Below the pieces are notes generated by a model. That model made no database searches. It worked only from the letters and a program-made list of their open reading frames with translations, and had not been told where the DNA came from. 18,269 nt of DNA from Methylococcaceae bacterium (GTDB lineage Bacteria > Pseudomonadota > Gammaproteobacteria > Methylococcales > Methylomonadaceae): positions 1-18,269 of the forward strand of contig RFQK01000010.1 in NCBI GenBank assembly GCA_009925045.1, read 5' to 3'. The stretch's first letter is position 1. Each line of letters starts with the position of its first letter. The position numbers and the translations under genes are program-made. This document shows, in pieces, positions 9,519 to 17,191 of this stretch.

Positions 9519-10739
9519 ATGCTAGAAATTGCATTAGGAGTTATTTTCTTCACGGCTATCGTGATTGCACTGGTGTTTTTGATCATCGGTGCTAAAAGCA
9601 AATTGGTAGCCTCTGGAGATGTGGAAATTCTGATCAACAATGAAAAGAAGATTCATGTGCCGGTAGGTTCTAAATTATTGACAGCCTTGTCTGATAATCA
9701 ATTGTTCGTATCATCGGCTTGTGGCGGTGGCGGTTCATGTGGGCAATGTAAAGTTAAGGTTCACACAGGTGGCGGTGATATTTTGCCAACCGAGTTGTCT
9801 CATATCAGCAAGCGTGAAGCAGCTGAGGGTGAGCGTCTGGCTTGTCAGGTTTCAGTTAAAACCAATATGGACATCGAAGTTGAAGACAGCGTCTTTGGTG
9901 TTAAAAAATGGGAATGCACCGTCAAGTCTAACGACAACGTGGCAACTTTCATTAAAGAATTGGTTTTGTCATTACCTGAAGGTGAAGCAATCAATTACCG
10001 TGCGGGTGGCTATATTCAGATCGAATGTCCTGCTCACGTGTCACGTTATGCCGATATGAATGTTGCAGAAGAATATCGTCCAGACTGGGATAAGTTCAAT
10101 CTGTGGCGTTATGTATCTGACGTCAAAGAACCGACTTTGCGTGCTTATTCGATGGCTTCTTATCCAGAAGAGAAAGAAATCATGTTAAACGTCCGTATCG
10201 CTACGCCACCACCCGGTGCGTCAGACGATATTCCGCCAGGCGTGATGTCTTCTTTCATCTTTAATTTGAAACCAGGCGACAAAGTATTCGTATCAGGTCC
10301 ATACGGTGAGTTCTACGCTAAAGATACCGACAACGAAATGGTATTCATTGGTGGTGGTGCAGGTATGGCGCCGATGCGTTCACATATTTTCGACCAGTTA
10401 CGTCGTCTGAAATCGAAACGTAAAATGACCTTCTGGTATGGTGCACGTAGCAAACGCGAAATGTTCTATGTGGAAGATTTCGATATGCTGGCCAAAGAGA
10501 ATGATAACTTTGAATGGCATGTGGCTTTGTCTGATCCGTTACCAGATGATAACTGGAAAGGTTACACAGGCTTTATTCACAATGTTTTGTTTGAAGAGTT
10601 CTTGAAAAAGCATCCGAATCCGGAAGATTGTGAGTACTACATGTGCGGTCCACCAATCATGAACTCATCGGTGATTAATATGCTGATTGCCAATGGTGTT
10701 GACCCAGAAAACATCTTCTTGGATGATTTCGGCGGCTAA
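9519..10739 (+). CDS. nqrF: Na+-NQR subunit F, NADH dehydrogenase
   Basis: NqrF is the entry point of the complex: it oxidises NADH through FAD and passes electrons to a [2Fe-2S] cluster. Domain order is an N-terminal membrane helix (about 4-23), a plant-type ferredoxin domain with C68, C74, C77 and C109, then a ferredoxin-reductase module. RAYS (208-211) and the following SYP bind FAD, and GGGAGMAP (278-285) and YMCGPP (374-379) bind NADH. The sequence ends FLDDFGG, the normal family C-terminus, with an aromatic residue stacked near the flavin. Length (406) is usual. AAGGG at 9506-9510 serves as ribosome binding site. It is the last of the six structural genes; a terminator-like hairpin follows 25 bases on. 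Confidence 0.98.
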   Translation: MLEIALGVIFFTAIVIALVFLIIGAKSKLVASGDVEILINNEKKIHVPVGSKLLTALSDNQLFVSSACGGGGSCGQCKVKVHTGGGDILPTELSHISKREAAEGERLACQVSVKTNMDIEVEDSVFGVKKWECTVKSNDNVATFIKELVLSLPEGEAINYRAGGYIQIECPAHVSRYADMNVAEEYRPDWDKFNLWRYVSDVKEPTLRAYSMASYPEEKEIMLNVRIATPPPGASDDIPPGVMSSFIFNLKPGDKVFVSGPYGEFYAKDTDNEMVFIGGGAGMAPMRSHIFDQLRRLKSKRKMTFWYGARSKREMFYVEDFDMLAKENDNFEWHVALSDPLPDDNWKGYTGFIHNVLFEEFLKKHPNPEDCEYYMCGPPIMNSSVINMLIANGVDPENIFLDDFGG

Positions 10740-10764
10740 TTTCCATTAGTTTAGGCATTCATGG

Positions 10765-10799
10765 AACGAGGAGCGATCTTGGATTTCTCCTCGTTTTTT
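10765..10799 (+). terminator. Intrinsic terminator or attenuator between nqrF and nqrM
   Basis: A 9-bp perfect stem (AACGAGGAG at 10765-10773, CTCCTCGTT at 10787-10795) with a 13-base loop is followed by more T residues, making a run of six T at 10794-10799. It fits a factor-independent terminator for nqrABCDEF. nqrM starts 30 bases further on without an obvious promoter of its own, so partial read-through is likely. Confidence 0.75.
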
Positions 10800-10829
10800 G
10801 TTTTAACCATCCCATTCAGGAGTCAGACT

Positions 10830-11021
10830 ATGACTTATTTTTTGGTCACTTTCGTTGTCATGTTAGTCGTGATATTGATCATGGCGGTTGGTGTCATATT
10901 TGGCCGCGGTGCTATTAAAGGATCTTGCGGCGGCACCGGTGATTGTGTTTGCAAAACTAAATGCGATAAACGTCTAAAATTCGAAGCTGAACAGGCGGCT
11001 CTGGAAGGCAGTGATTCTTGA
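10830..11021 (+). CDS. nqrM: NqrM, Na+-NQR maturation protein (DUF539)
   Basis: NqrM is a small inner-membrane protein needed for assembly of Na+-NQR, believed to deliver iron to the centre held by NqrD and NqrE. The 63-residue product has one membrane helix at about 4-24 and then a cysteine cluster, C33, C39, C41 and C45, in GSCGGTGDCVCKTKC. These are the four conserved cysteines of the family. The start at 10830 has CAGGAG at 10817-10822 and puts the helix at the N-terminus. A longer in-frame version from the ATG at 10761 would run through the terminator stem and is rejected. It lies 90 bases after nqrF and 32 before uvrB, with which it may be cotranscribed. The usual neighbour apbE is missing. 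Confidence 0.93.
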   Translation: MTYFLVTFVVMLVVILIMAVGVIFGRGAIKGSCGGTGDCVCKTKCDKRLKFEAEQAALEGSDS

Positions 11022-11024
11022 GAC

Positions 11025-11058
11025 CTCATGTCAGTTCTGTTTAGGAATACAGCATGAG
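11025..11058 (+). promoter_or_regulatory. Possible hairpin covering the uvrB start codon
   Basis: CTCATG (11025-11030) can pair with CATGAG (11053-11058), which includes the uvrB ATG. Inside it CTGT (11037-11040) pairs with ACAG (11049-11052), and the AGGA ribosome binding site is in the 8-base loop. A 6-base bulge separates the two stems. It could lower uvrB translation, but ten base pairs with a bulge may be chance. Confidence 0.3.
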
Positions 11059-13057
11059 TTCATATAAGCCCTTTAAAATCCATAGTGCATACCAACCCGC
11101 CGGCGATCAGCCTACTGCCATTCAACAACTGGTAGAAGGTCTGAACGACGGTGAGTTACATCAAACCCTGTTAGGGGTTACAGGTTCCGGCAAAACCTTT
11201 ACCATTGCCAATGTCATTCAACAGACGCAACGTCCCGCCATGATCATGGCCCAAAACAAAACCTTGGCCGCACAGTTGTACGGAGAAATGAAAGAGTTTT
11301 TTCCGGACAACAGCGTTGAGTATTTTGTGTCCTATTACGATTACTATCAGCCCGAAGCTTATATTCCGGCTTCTGATACATTTATTGATAAAGACGCCTC
11401 GCTGAACGAGCATATTGAGCAAATGCGCTTGTCAGCCACTAAGGCGCTGTTAGAACGTCGAGACACGATTGTGGTGGCAACTGTATCCGCTATCTATGGT
11501 CTCGGTGAGCCTGAGTCATACTTTCAGATGGTGTTGCATCTGGTCAAAGGGGACATGATCAAGCAACGGGATATTTTGCGTAGACTGGCTGAAATGCAAT
11601 ATACCCGAAATGACACCGAATTACGTCGAGCCACATATCGAGTCCGCGGTGAAGTCATTGATGTTTTCCCAGCGGAATCTGAACAGTTCGCGCTAAGAAT
11701 TGAATTATTCGATGATGAAATTGAACGTTTGTCGATATTTGATCCATTGACCGGTGAAGTCATTAACCGGGTTGCACGTTTTACCCTTTACCCCAAAACC
11801 CACTATGTAACCCCGCGCGATCAATTATTAAATGCGGTCGAAAAAATTAAGGTCGAACTGGCCCAAAGGCTGACTGAATTGCGCGAAGCCAACAAACTGG
11901 TCGAAGCCCAACGTTTGGAACAACGTACCTTGTTTGATATCGAGATGATCATGGAAGTGGGTTATTGTTCAGGTATCGAAAATTATTCCAGACATTTATC
12001 GAATCGAGGGGCCGGTGAACCACCGCCCACCATGTTTGATTATTTACCCAAAGATGCTTTGGTGATCATTGATGAAAGTCATGTCACTGTGCCGCAAATT
12101 GGTGCCATGTATAAAGGTGATCGCTCACGCAAAGAAACGCTGGTTGAATATGGTTTTCGTTTGCCGTCTGCTTTAGACAACCGTCCCTTGCGATTTGAAG
12201 AGTTTGAAAGCACAGTCGGACAGAGAATTTATGTCTCGGCCACGCCTTCCTCTTATGAACTTGAACACTCCGGCGCGATTGCTGAGCAGGTAGTGCGACC
12301 TACCGGCTTAGTAGACCCTATTATTGAAGTAAGGCCGGCAAGCACACAGGTTGATGATTTATTGTCCGAAATCAATAAGCGCGTGGTTTTGCATCAACGA
12401 GTTCTGGTTACGACGCTGACTAAACGTATGTCGGAAGATCTGACCGATTATTTGCTTGAACACGGCGTTAAGGTGCGCTATTTGCACTCAGATATTCAGA
12501 CTGTAGAGCGGGTTGAAATCATTCGCGATCTTCGCTTGGGGGTGTTCGATGTATTGGTCGGTATTAATCTGTTACGCGAAGGCTTGGATATTCCTGAAGT
12601 AGCCTTAGTCGCTATTCTTGATGCAGATAAAGAAGGTTTTCTCAGGTCACAAGTGTCTTTGATACAAACTATAGGTCGAGCGGCGCGAAATGAGTCGGGG
12701 AAGGCGATTCTTTATGCCGATAAGATTACCCGTTCTATGCAGCTAGCCATGGATGAAACTGAGCGCAGACGGGCTAAGCAACAAGCTTTTAATCTTGAGC
12801 ACAATATTAAACCGCGTTCGGTCCAGAAATCCGTCACCGATATTATGGAGCTCACTATTCCAGGCGCGGGGGCGGGCGGGCGTCTTAAAGTGGCCGAACC
12901 TGCTGCTGAATATACCCCGAGTGATCCTAAACAAATGGCTAAGTCGCTCAAACAGTTGGAAGATAAGATGTACCAGCATGCTAAAAACCTGGAGTTTGAA
13001 GAGGCAGCGCGAGTACGTGATCAGATCAAAACACTGCAAGCTCAAATGGATTTATAG
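11054..13057 (+). CDS. uvrB: UvrABC excision repair helicase UvrB
   Basis: UvrB verifies DNA damage loaded by UvrA and then recruits UvrC for dual incision. The 667-residue protein has the full family layout. Walker A GVTGSGKT is at 41-48, and the beta-hairpin that clamps DNA ([11 protein letters not shown]) at 95-105. The DESH box is at 340-343, the VSATPS motif III follows at 394-399, and helicase motif [11 protein letters not shown] is at 538-546. A C-terminal UVR domain at about 627-663 contacts UvrC. AGGAAT at 11043-11048 is the ribosome binding site for the ATG. The gene is 32 bases after nqrM, so read-through from the nqr region is possible. I saw no clear LexA box directly upstream. 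Confidence 0.98.
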   Translation: MSSYKPFKIHSAYQPAGDQPTAIQQLVEGLNDGELHQTLLGVTGSGKTFTIANVIQQTQRPAMIMAQNKTLAAQLYGEMKEFFPDNSVEYFVSYYDYYQPEAYIPASDTFIDKDASLNEHIEQMRLSATKALLERRDTIVVATVSAIYGLGEPESYFQMVLHLVKGDMIKQRDILRRLAEMQYTRNDTELRRATYRVRGEVIDVFPAESEQFALRIELFDDEIERLSIFDPLTGEVINRVARFTLYPKTHYVTPRDQLLNAVEKIKVELAQRLTELREANKLVEAQRLEQRTLFDIEMIMEVGYCSGIENYSRHLSNRGAGEPPPTMFDYLPKDALVIIDESHVTVPQIGAMYKGDRSRKETLVEYGFRLPSALDNRPLRFEEFESTVGQRIYVSATPSSYELEHSGAIAEQVVRPTGLVDPIIEVRPASTQVDDLLSEINKRVVLHQRVLVTTLTKRMSEDLTDYLLEHGVKVRYLHSDIQTVERVEIIRDLRLGVFDVLVGINLLREGLDIPEVALVAILDADKEGFLRSQVSLIQTIGRAARNESGKAILYADKITRSMQLAMDETERRRAKQQAFNLEHNIKPRSVQKSVTDIMELTIPGAGAGGRLKVAEPAAEYTPSDPKQMAKSLKQLEDKMYQHAKNLEFEEAARVRDQIKTLQAQMDL

Positions 13058-13146
13058 ATGTCACAGAATATTCATGTCTGTGTTCTAAAATCACCTAATT
13101 ACTCACTGAGTTCTAAAATATTTTGCAGATTATTCTCTCGCCCTCT

Positions 13147-14619
13147 ATGAATTTAACCAGACGCGCTTTAACGAATTGGCCAAACTTGGCGGCAATGGTG
13201 CTGTTGAGTCTTGTTTCGTCGGGATCCTGGGCGGCAACGGCAGAACCTTCTGCGCGTGATGATGGCTATGATGTTATGCAGTATTTAGCCGATCAGGGTT
13301 TGCATGATATTAAAGACGAGCGCTGGAATGCTTATGGTCAGATTACTTTTATTAACAGTTGGAAAAGTCCGTTTCACGCGGCCTATACGAATTTCAATGA
13401 TTCCGGAAACTCCTTGTTGCCGAGTCAGGAACGTAGTTTTACCGGTTCGGCTACCCTGTATTTAGGCGCCAAACTCTGGCAGGGTGGTGAAGTGTATTTT
13501 GTTCCGGAAATGATTTCAGAACGTGCGCTTTCCAGTTTAAAAGGCCTTGGGAGCGTGATTCATAACTTTGAGCTGCAAAAATCGGGTGGTCAACAGCCTA
13601 CATATTACATTTCCAGAATGTTTTATAAGCAAACCTGGGGCTTTGGTGGGGATAAACAGACTGTGGTTTCTGATCCCATGCAGTTGGGCACGACCGAAGA
13701 TAGTCGACGTTTTGTACTCAGAGCCGGTAACTTTAGTATTTTGGATTTTTTCGATAAAAATAGTTATTCCGGTGATTTACGACGCCAGTTTAATAATATG
13801 GCGTTTCTAACCTATGCAGCTTATGACTTTGCCGCAGATGCACGGGGTTATACTTGGGGATTAGTCGGTGAATTGGATTATGACGACTGGAGTTTTCGTG
13901 CGGGTCATATTTTGCCGCCGGTTAATCCCAATCAATTAAATCTTGAAGTCAGACCCTTCAAATATTTTGGTCAGCAAGTTGAGCTTGAGCATCGACATTC
14001 GATTGCTGGTCAGCCAGGGGCAGTGCGAATGCTCGCTTATCGAAATCAGGAGCGTATGGGATCTTTTAGCGATGCCATAAATGCTGTCAACCTCGATCCC
14101 CGTCAAAATGCAGCTAGTTGCGTAAACTTTAATTACGAGTCACAAAATCCTTATGCGCCCGATATGTGCTGGGTCAGAAAGGGTCAGACCAAAATGGGAA
14201 TAGGTATTAACCTAGAGCAACAGGTCTACGACGATGTGGGTTTGTTTTTTCGAGGAATGTACTCCGATGGTAAAACCGAAGTCTACTCGTATACCTCTAC
14301 AGATCAGTCGATTTCACTGGGAACCCTAGTCAAGGGTACGCGATGGGGGCGAGCTAAAGACACGCTGGGCATTGGTTATGCTCAAGGCTGGCTGTCTGAT
14401 GCGCATGTGCGCTATCTGGGGATGGGGGGTATAGATGGCTTTATCGGTGATGGAAAGATTCGATATCGTCCTGAACAAGTCGTAGATATTTTCTATAGCT
14501 ACAACATCTGGAACTCATTATGGTTGAGCGCCGATTATCAGCATATTGCCAATCCAGCGTACAACGCTGACAGAGGACCAGTCGATATTTATTCTGCCAA
14601 AATTCATCTGGAATTTTAA
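13147..14619 (+). CDS. OprB-like carbohydrate porin, outer membrane
   Basis: This 490-residue outer-membrane protein probably belongs to the carbohydrate-selective porin (OprB) group. An N-terminal signal peptide, basic MNLTRRAL then a hydrophobic core, ends near SWAATA at about residues 27-32. The mature part shows alternating beta-barrel strands and aromatic girdle residues. Blocks such as DERWNAYGQ, ERSFTGSATLYLGAKLWQGGE, AGNFSILDFFDKN and YNADRGPVDIYSAKIHLEF are the ones I recognise for this group; the last residue is F, as expected for insertion by the BAM complex. Two cysteines in the second half (ASCVNF, PDMCWV) could form a surface disulfide. ATG at 13147 is preferred over an in-frame TTG at 13123 because it starts the signal peptide, but neither has a good ribosome binding site. 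The substrate cannot be read from the sequence. Confidence 0.8.
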   Translation: MNLTRRALTNWPNLAAMVLLSLVSSGSWAATAEPSARDDGYDVMQYLADQGLHDIKDERWNAYGQITFINSWKSPFHAAYTNFNDSGNSLLPSQERSFTGSATLYLGAKLWQGGEVYFVPEMISERALSSLKGLGSVIHNFELQKSGGQQPTYYISRMFYKQTWGFGGDKQTVVSDPMQLGTTEDSRRFVLRAGNFSILDFFDKNSYSGDLRRQFNNMAFLTYAAYDFAADARGYTWGLVGELDYDDWSFRAGHILPPVNPNQLNLEVRPFKYFGQQVELEHRHSIAGQPGAVRMLAYRNQERMGSFSDAINAVNLDPRQNAASCVNFNYESQNPYAPDMCWVRKGQTKMGIGINLEQQVYDDVGLFFRGMYSDGKTEVYSYTSTDQSISLGTLVKGTRWGRAKDTLGIGYAQGWLSDAHVRYLGMGGIDGFIGDGKIRYRPEQVVDIFYSYNIWNSLWLSADYQHIANPAYNADRGPVDIYSAKIHLEF

Positions 14620-14631
14620 TCAGGCAAAAAA

Positions 14632-14661
14632 AAGCCCAACATCGGAGGGAGTGTTGGGCTT
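14632..14661 (-). terminator. Terminator for the small minus-strand gene, shared with the porin end
   Basis: A 10-bp perfect stem (AAGCCCAACA at 14632-14641, TGTTGGGCTT at 14652-14661) with a 10-base loop is followed on the minus strand by a run of eight T (the A run 14626-14633). It lies 35 bases beyond the stop of the 52-residue gene and 12 bases beyond the porin stop. It is strong for minus; on plus there is no T run. Confidence 0.8.
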
Positions 14662-14696
14662 CGAGAAGGGCTTGTATCCCTTAGAGGTGCTTTAAA

Positions 14697-14855
14697 CTAA
14701 AACTGTACTTGATTGGAGCGGGCTACATTGCTGATGATAAATGCAGTAGCGAAAAAAACCGTTGAAAAAATGAACTCGCCAAACATAAAGCCTAAAGTAC
14801 CCGCAAAAAACAGTGTGCTGATAGCAAGATCCTGATATTTTTTTGTAGTATTCAT
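14697..14855 (-). CDS. Small membrane protein, 52 aa, unknown function
   Basis: The frame begins ATG AAT ACT ACA on the minus strand. An AAAGGA ribosome binding site lies nine bases before the start, a promoter-like pair about 40 bases before it, and a strong intrinsic terminator behind its stop. The product starts with a short charged segment (MNTTKKYQDLA). A hydrophobic stretch from about residue 12 to 42, rich in Phe, Ala and Gly, could form one long or two short membrane helices in a hairpin. A polar tail, VARSNQVQF, ends it. I do not recognise a family. It is convergent with the porin and divergent from the DUF2914 gene, both envelope proteins. Signals on both sides make a real gene likely despite its size. 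Confidence 0.7.
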   Translation of the reverse strand: MNTTKKYQDLAISTLFFAGTLGFMFGEFIFSTVFFATAFIISNVARSNQVQF

Positions 14856-14894
14856 GAGCTTTTTCCTTTAAGCAGTTGATATTCAATGCTTAAT

Positions 14895-14922
14895 ATTCTA
14901 TCAATTATTAGAATGTTTACAA
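14895..14922 (-). promoter_or_regulatory. Probable promoter of the 52-aa membrane protein gene
   Basis: On the minus strand TTGTAA (14917-14922) and TAGAAT (14895-14900) are 16 bases apart, giving a start near 14889 and a leader of about 34 bases. A second overlapping pair, TTGATA and TATCAA with 17 bases between, is also possible. The region is very AT-rich, so chance matches are likely. Confidence 0.4.
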
Positions 14923-15063
14923 TGCTTGCTTTATTTATGAATAGTTTCCTTTATGGAAACAATTGCAGAAGCTTGCCCGACCAATTTGCCCTACACATCA
15001 CATCTAAAACAGCATTTTTAGGCTATGATAGGAGCATCACTCAATCTATCGCAGAGGACGCCC

Positions 15064-15774
15064 ATGACTGAAACCCCGGTTGTAATCAAGATTAACTACG
15101 CGAATAAGTCTATTCCTAAAGCTCATCAACCAACTGAAGTCATTACTGAATGGCATATTCCTCGCATAGTGGGGGCTTTGAGTATTTTATTGGCTTTGAT
15201 CGTATGGATATGGCCCAATGATACCAATGAGAATCAGCCAGTCGTGAGTGCTGAGCTTGATACTCGGCATGAAGTAGAAAAACAGCCGCTGACCCTTCCG
15301 GTTATCTCTGAGGCCCCTAAAGCATCTCAGGCTCCAAATGTCGCAGAGCCAGTCAAAGCAACGACTCAAACCCCAAAAGCACCACAGAACGCCGAGAACC
15401 CTGTTTACCGCCTAGAGACGAATAAACCCGCTGCGGTTATTTATGATCGTCATGTTCTACGAGCCGCTTTAGTGGCGGAAATTAAAGATCAAAAGCCCGG
15501 TCCACGACTCCAGCCTAATATTACGCTGACTGATGCAGGCCATCAGGAATTGTTTTATTTCACTGAAATCAAGCATCCTACACAGACTAGCTATGTGCAT
15601 CAGTGGTTCAAAAATGGTCAGCAGGTTTTAAAAAAGAATTTGCCGGTCAAAGGCGATTTGACTCAACTGATATCGTCAAAAAAATTATCGCTTAAAGATA
15701 AAGGGGTGTGGTCGGTTGTTCTGCTGGATAACAAGGGCAAAGCACTCAGCGAAAGCCGCTTTGTGGTTAATTGA
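15064..15774 (+). CDS. DUF2914 domain membrane protein
   Basis: The protein has 236 residues: a cytoplasmic N-terminus of about 32, one membrane helix at about 33-50 (IVGALSILLALIVWIW), a Pro/Lys/Ala-rich linker to about 128, and a C-terminal DUF2914 domain at about 130-236. The domain carries its usual pattern: RAALVAEIKDQKPG, then FYFTEIKH, HQWFKNGQ, the run of strands around GVWSVVLLDNKGKAL, and ESRFVV at the end. The fold is expected to be an all-beta periplasmic module; its ligand is unknown. ATG at 15064 has an excellent ribosome binding site, AGAGGA at 15053-15058; the in-frame ATG at 15025 lacks one. The last 8 bases overlap the end of convergent gluQ, with no terminator between them. 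Confidence 0.85.
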   Translation: MTETPVVIKINYANKSIPKAHQPTEVITEWHIPRIVGALSILLALIVWIWPNDTNENQPVVSAELDTRHEVEKQPLTLPVISEAPKASQAPNVAEPVKATTQTPKAPQNAENPVYRLETNKPAAVIYDRHVLRAALVAEIKDQKPGPRLQPNITLTDAGHQELFYFTEIKHPTQTSYVHQWFKNGQQVLKKNLPVKGDLTQLISSKKLSLKDKGVWSVVLLDNKGKALSESRFVVN

Positions 15775-16663
15775 AGGGCAGTTGTACAGTTTGTTGCTGT
15801 TGTAGTCTGTGTTTTTGCCAATTGCTGATTGCCCAATTCAAAATTTCTGTTACTGATGCGTACCGAAGTTCAGAGGGTGGTTGTTGGCCGAGCATCTCTA
15901 GGAGTTGCAACAGCGTCTGATGAGGTTGATCGGTGCGCACCGCTTCAGCCTGAGTCTGTTTGCTCAGCTTTTGGCCTTGAGCGTCAACAATAATCGGGAT
16001 ATGGCTATAGCGCGGAGTCGGATAAGCCAGCAGTTGTTGCAAATAGATTTGGCGCGGTGTTGAATCGAGTAAATCAAATCCGCGCACAACATCCGTTATG
16101 CCTTGTCGGTGATCATCGACCACAACAGCCAATTGATAAGCAAAAAAGCCATCTTTGCGTTTAATAACAAAATCACCTTGTTCTTTAAGCAAATTGCAGC
16201 TTATTGAATTTTGAATTCCATCCAAAAAATTCAGTGGAAGATCCTCAGTCTTAAGGCGAATAGCGACATCACCCGTCAAGTCTAATTGTTTAGTTCGACA
16301 GGTTTGCGGGTAAATTCCCTGTTGTGAGCTTAATTGTTTGCGATTACACGAACAAGCGTAGACATGCTGATCTGTAATCAATTGTTCCAGTGCAGATTGA
16401 TAGCGCTCAAGATGCCGACTTTGAAAGTCAATTTCACCGTCCCAGAGCAACTCAAAATGCTCGAGACAGCGCAAAATACTGTCCACGGCGCCTGGTTGGT
16501 TGCGAGGGGTATCGATATCGTCGACGCGAAGCAACCACCGCCCCTGGTGATGACGGGCGTCTAAGAAGCTGGCTAAAGCGGTGTAAAGAGAACCGAGGTG
16601 AAGAGGTCCGGTAGGTGAGGGTGCAAACCTACCGGTATAGATCAGTGGATTCAGACGAATCAG
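15767..16663 (-). CDS. gluQ: Glutamyl-Q tRNA(Asp) synthetase, probable CTG start
   Basis: GluQRS is a truncated glutamyl-tRNA synthetase paralogue that attaches glutamate to queuosine 34 of tRNA-Asp. Read from the CTG at 16663, the 298 residues start [12 protein letters not shown], the class I ATP site, with HLGS at 22-25 replacing HIGH. The glutamate pocket RVDDIDTPR follows at 46-54. A zinc site uses C104, C106, Y118 and C122 (YACSC...IYPQTC), and KLSKQ (232-236) stands for KMSKS. It lacks the anticodon-binding domain, as the family should. No in-frame ATG, GTG or TTG exists between the upstream stop at 16685-16687 and a TTG at 16534, which would delete the ATP site. The CTG overlaps the dksA stop as CTGA, so coupled translation is likely; CTG at 16654 or 16645 and ATT at 16660 are alternatives. 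The dksA-gluQ order is common. Confidence 0.92.
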   Translation of the reverse strand: MIRLNPLIYTGRFAPSPTGPLHLGSLYTALASFLDARHHQGRWLLRVDDIDTPRNQPGAVDSILRCLEHFELLWDGEIDFQSRHLERYQSALEQLITDQHVYACSCNRKQLSSQQGIYPQTCRTKQLDLTGDVAIRLKTEDLPLNFLDGIQNSISCNLLKEQGDFVIKRKDGFFAYQLAVVVDDHRQGITDVVRGFDLLDSTPRQIYLQQLLAYPTPRYSHIPIIVDAQGQKLSKQTQAEAVRTDQPHQTLLQLLEMLGQQPPSELRYASVTEILNWAISNWQKHRLQQQQTVQLPFN

Positions 16664-17082
16664 CCCAGTTGTTTTTCGCGTATTTCATCCAGCGTTTTGC
16701 AGTCTATGCACAAAGTCGCTGTTGGGCGCGCTTCTAGACGACGAATACCAATTTCGATACCGCAGGTTTCACAGTAGCCGTATTCGCCAGTTTCAATTGC
16801 CTTGAGCGACTCATTGATTTTCTTGATCAATTTACGTTCACGGTCGCGGGTTCTGAGTTCCAGACTGAATTCCGATTCTTGCGTGGCGCGATCATTCGGA
16901 TCAGGAAAGTTCGCGGCTTCATCCTGCATGTGATGCACGGTTCTATCCACTTCTTCCATCAATTCTGATTTCCATTTGTTTAGAATTGCTGTGAAGTGCT
17001 CCAGTTGCTGCTCAGACATATACTCTTCACCCTCTTGCTCTTGATAGGGTTTAAAAGTGAATTCTGAAGTGGCATTACTCAT
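16660..17082 (-). CDS. dksA: RNA polymerase-binding transcription factor DksA
   Basis: DksA binds the secondary channel of RNA polymerase and, with ppGpp, mediates the stringent response. The 140-residue protein has the family layout. A helical N-terminal part is followed by a coiled coil whose tip is DPNDRA (61-66), giving the key D61, D64 and A66. The C4 zinc finger uses C104, C107, C125 and C128, and the C-terminal helix ends REKQLG. All four cysteines are present, so this is the zinc form. The N-terminus is a little shorter than in E. coli and rich in Glu and Gln. AGGAG eight bases before the ATG is a good ribosome binding site. A terminator-like hairpin lies in its leader. gluQ follows in an overlapping arrangement. 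Confidence 0.97.
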   Translation of the reverse strand: MSNATSEFTFKPYQEQEGEEYMSEQQLEHFTAILNKWKSELMEEVDRTVHHMQDEAANFPDPNDRATQESEFSLELRTRDRERKLIKKINESLKAIETGEYGYCETCGIEIGIRRLEARPTATLCIDCKTLDEIREKQLG

Positions 17083-17106
17083 CCAATGACTCCTGGTTAA
17101 GGAAGT

Positions 17107-17143
17107 AAAAAAAACCGTCGCTTTTTAACAGAATGAAGCGGTT
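17107..17143 (-). terminator. Terminator-like hairpin in the dksA leader
   Basis: Read on the minus strand, CGCTT pairs with AAGCG and the outer AAC pairs with GTT, with a 3-base bulge on one side. A run of eight T (the A run 17107-17114) follows. The element is 25 bases before the dksA start and nothing else is transcribed towards it, so it could attenuate dksA. The bulged stem is weaker than a typical terminator. Confidence 0.4.
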
Positions 17144-17191
17144 CAGGCAAGATTTTTGTTATTATGGCAGCGTTTTTTTACAGGAATGAGA

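Noticed and set aside
10761..10829. Longer nqrM starting at the ATG at 10761
   Set aside because: The added residues are encoded by a terminator stem and T run, and NqrM proteins begin at the membrane helix that starts at 10830.
13062..13082. CACAGA/TCTGTG hairpin as a uvrB terminator
   Set aside because: The stem is only 6 bp and no T run follows, so termination is not supported.
14692..14886. Minus-strand frame of 64 codons over the small membrane protein
   Set aside because: It lies in a different frame from the one with the good ribosome binding site, and its cysteine- and tyrosine-rich product looks like an off-frame reading.
14886..15071. Plus-strand frame of 61 codons before the DUF2914 gene
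   Set aside because: It spans an AT-rich divergent promoter gap, overlaps the DUF2914 start and shows no ribosome binding site.
16390..16614. Plus-strand frames antisense to gluQ
   Set aside because: They mirror the gluQ N-terminal coding region, which has clear GluQRS motifs on the minus strand.
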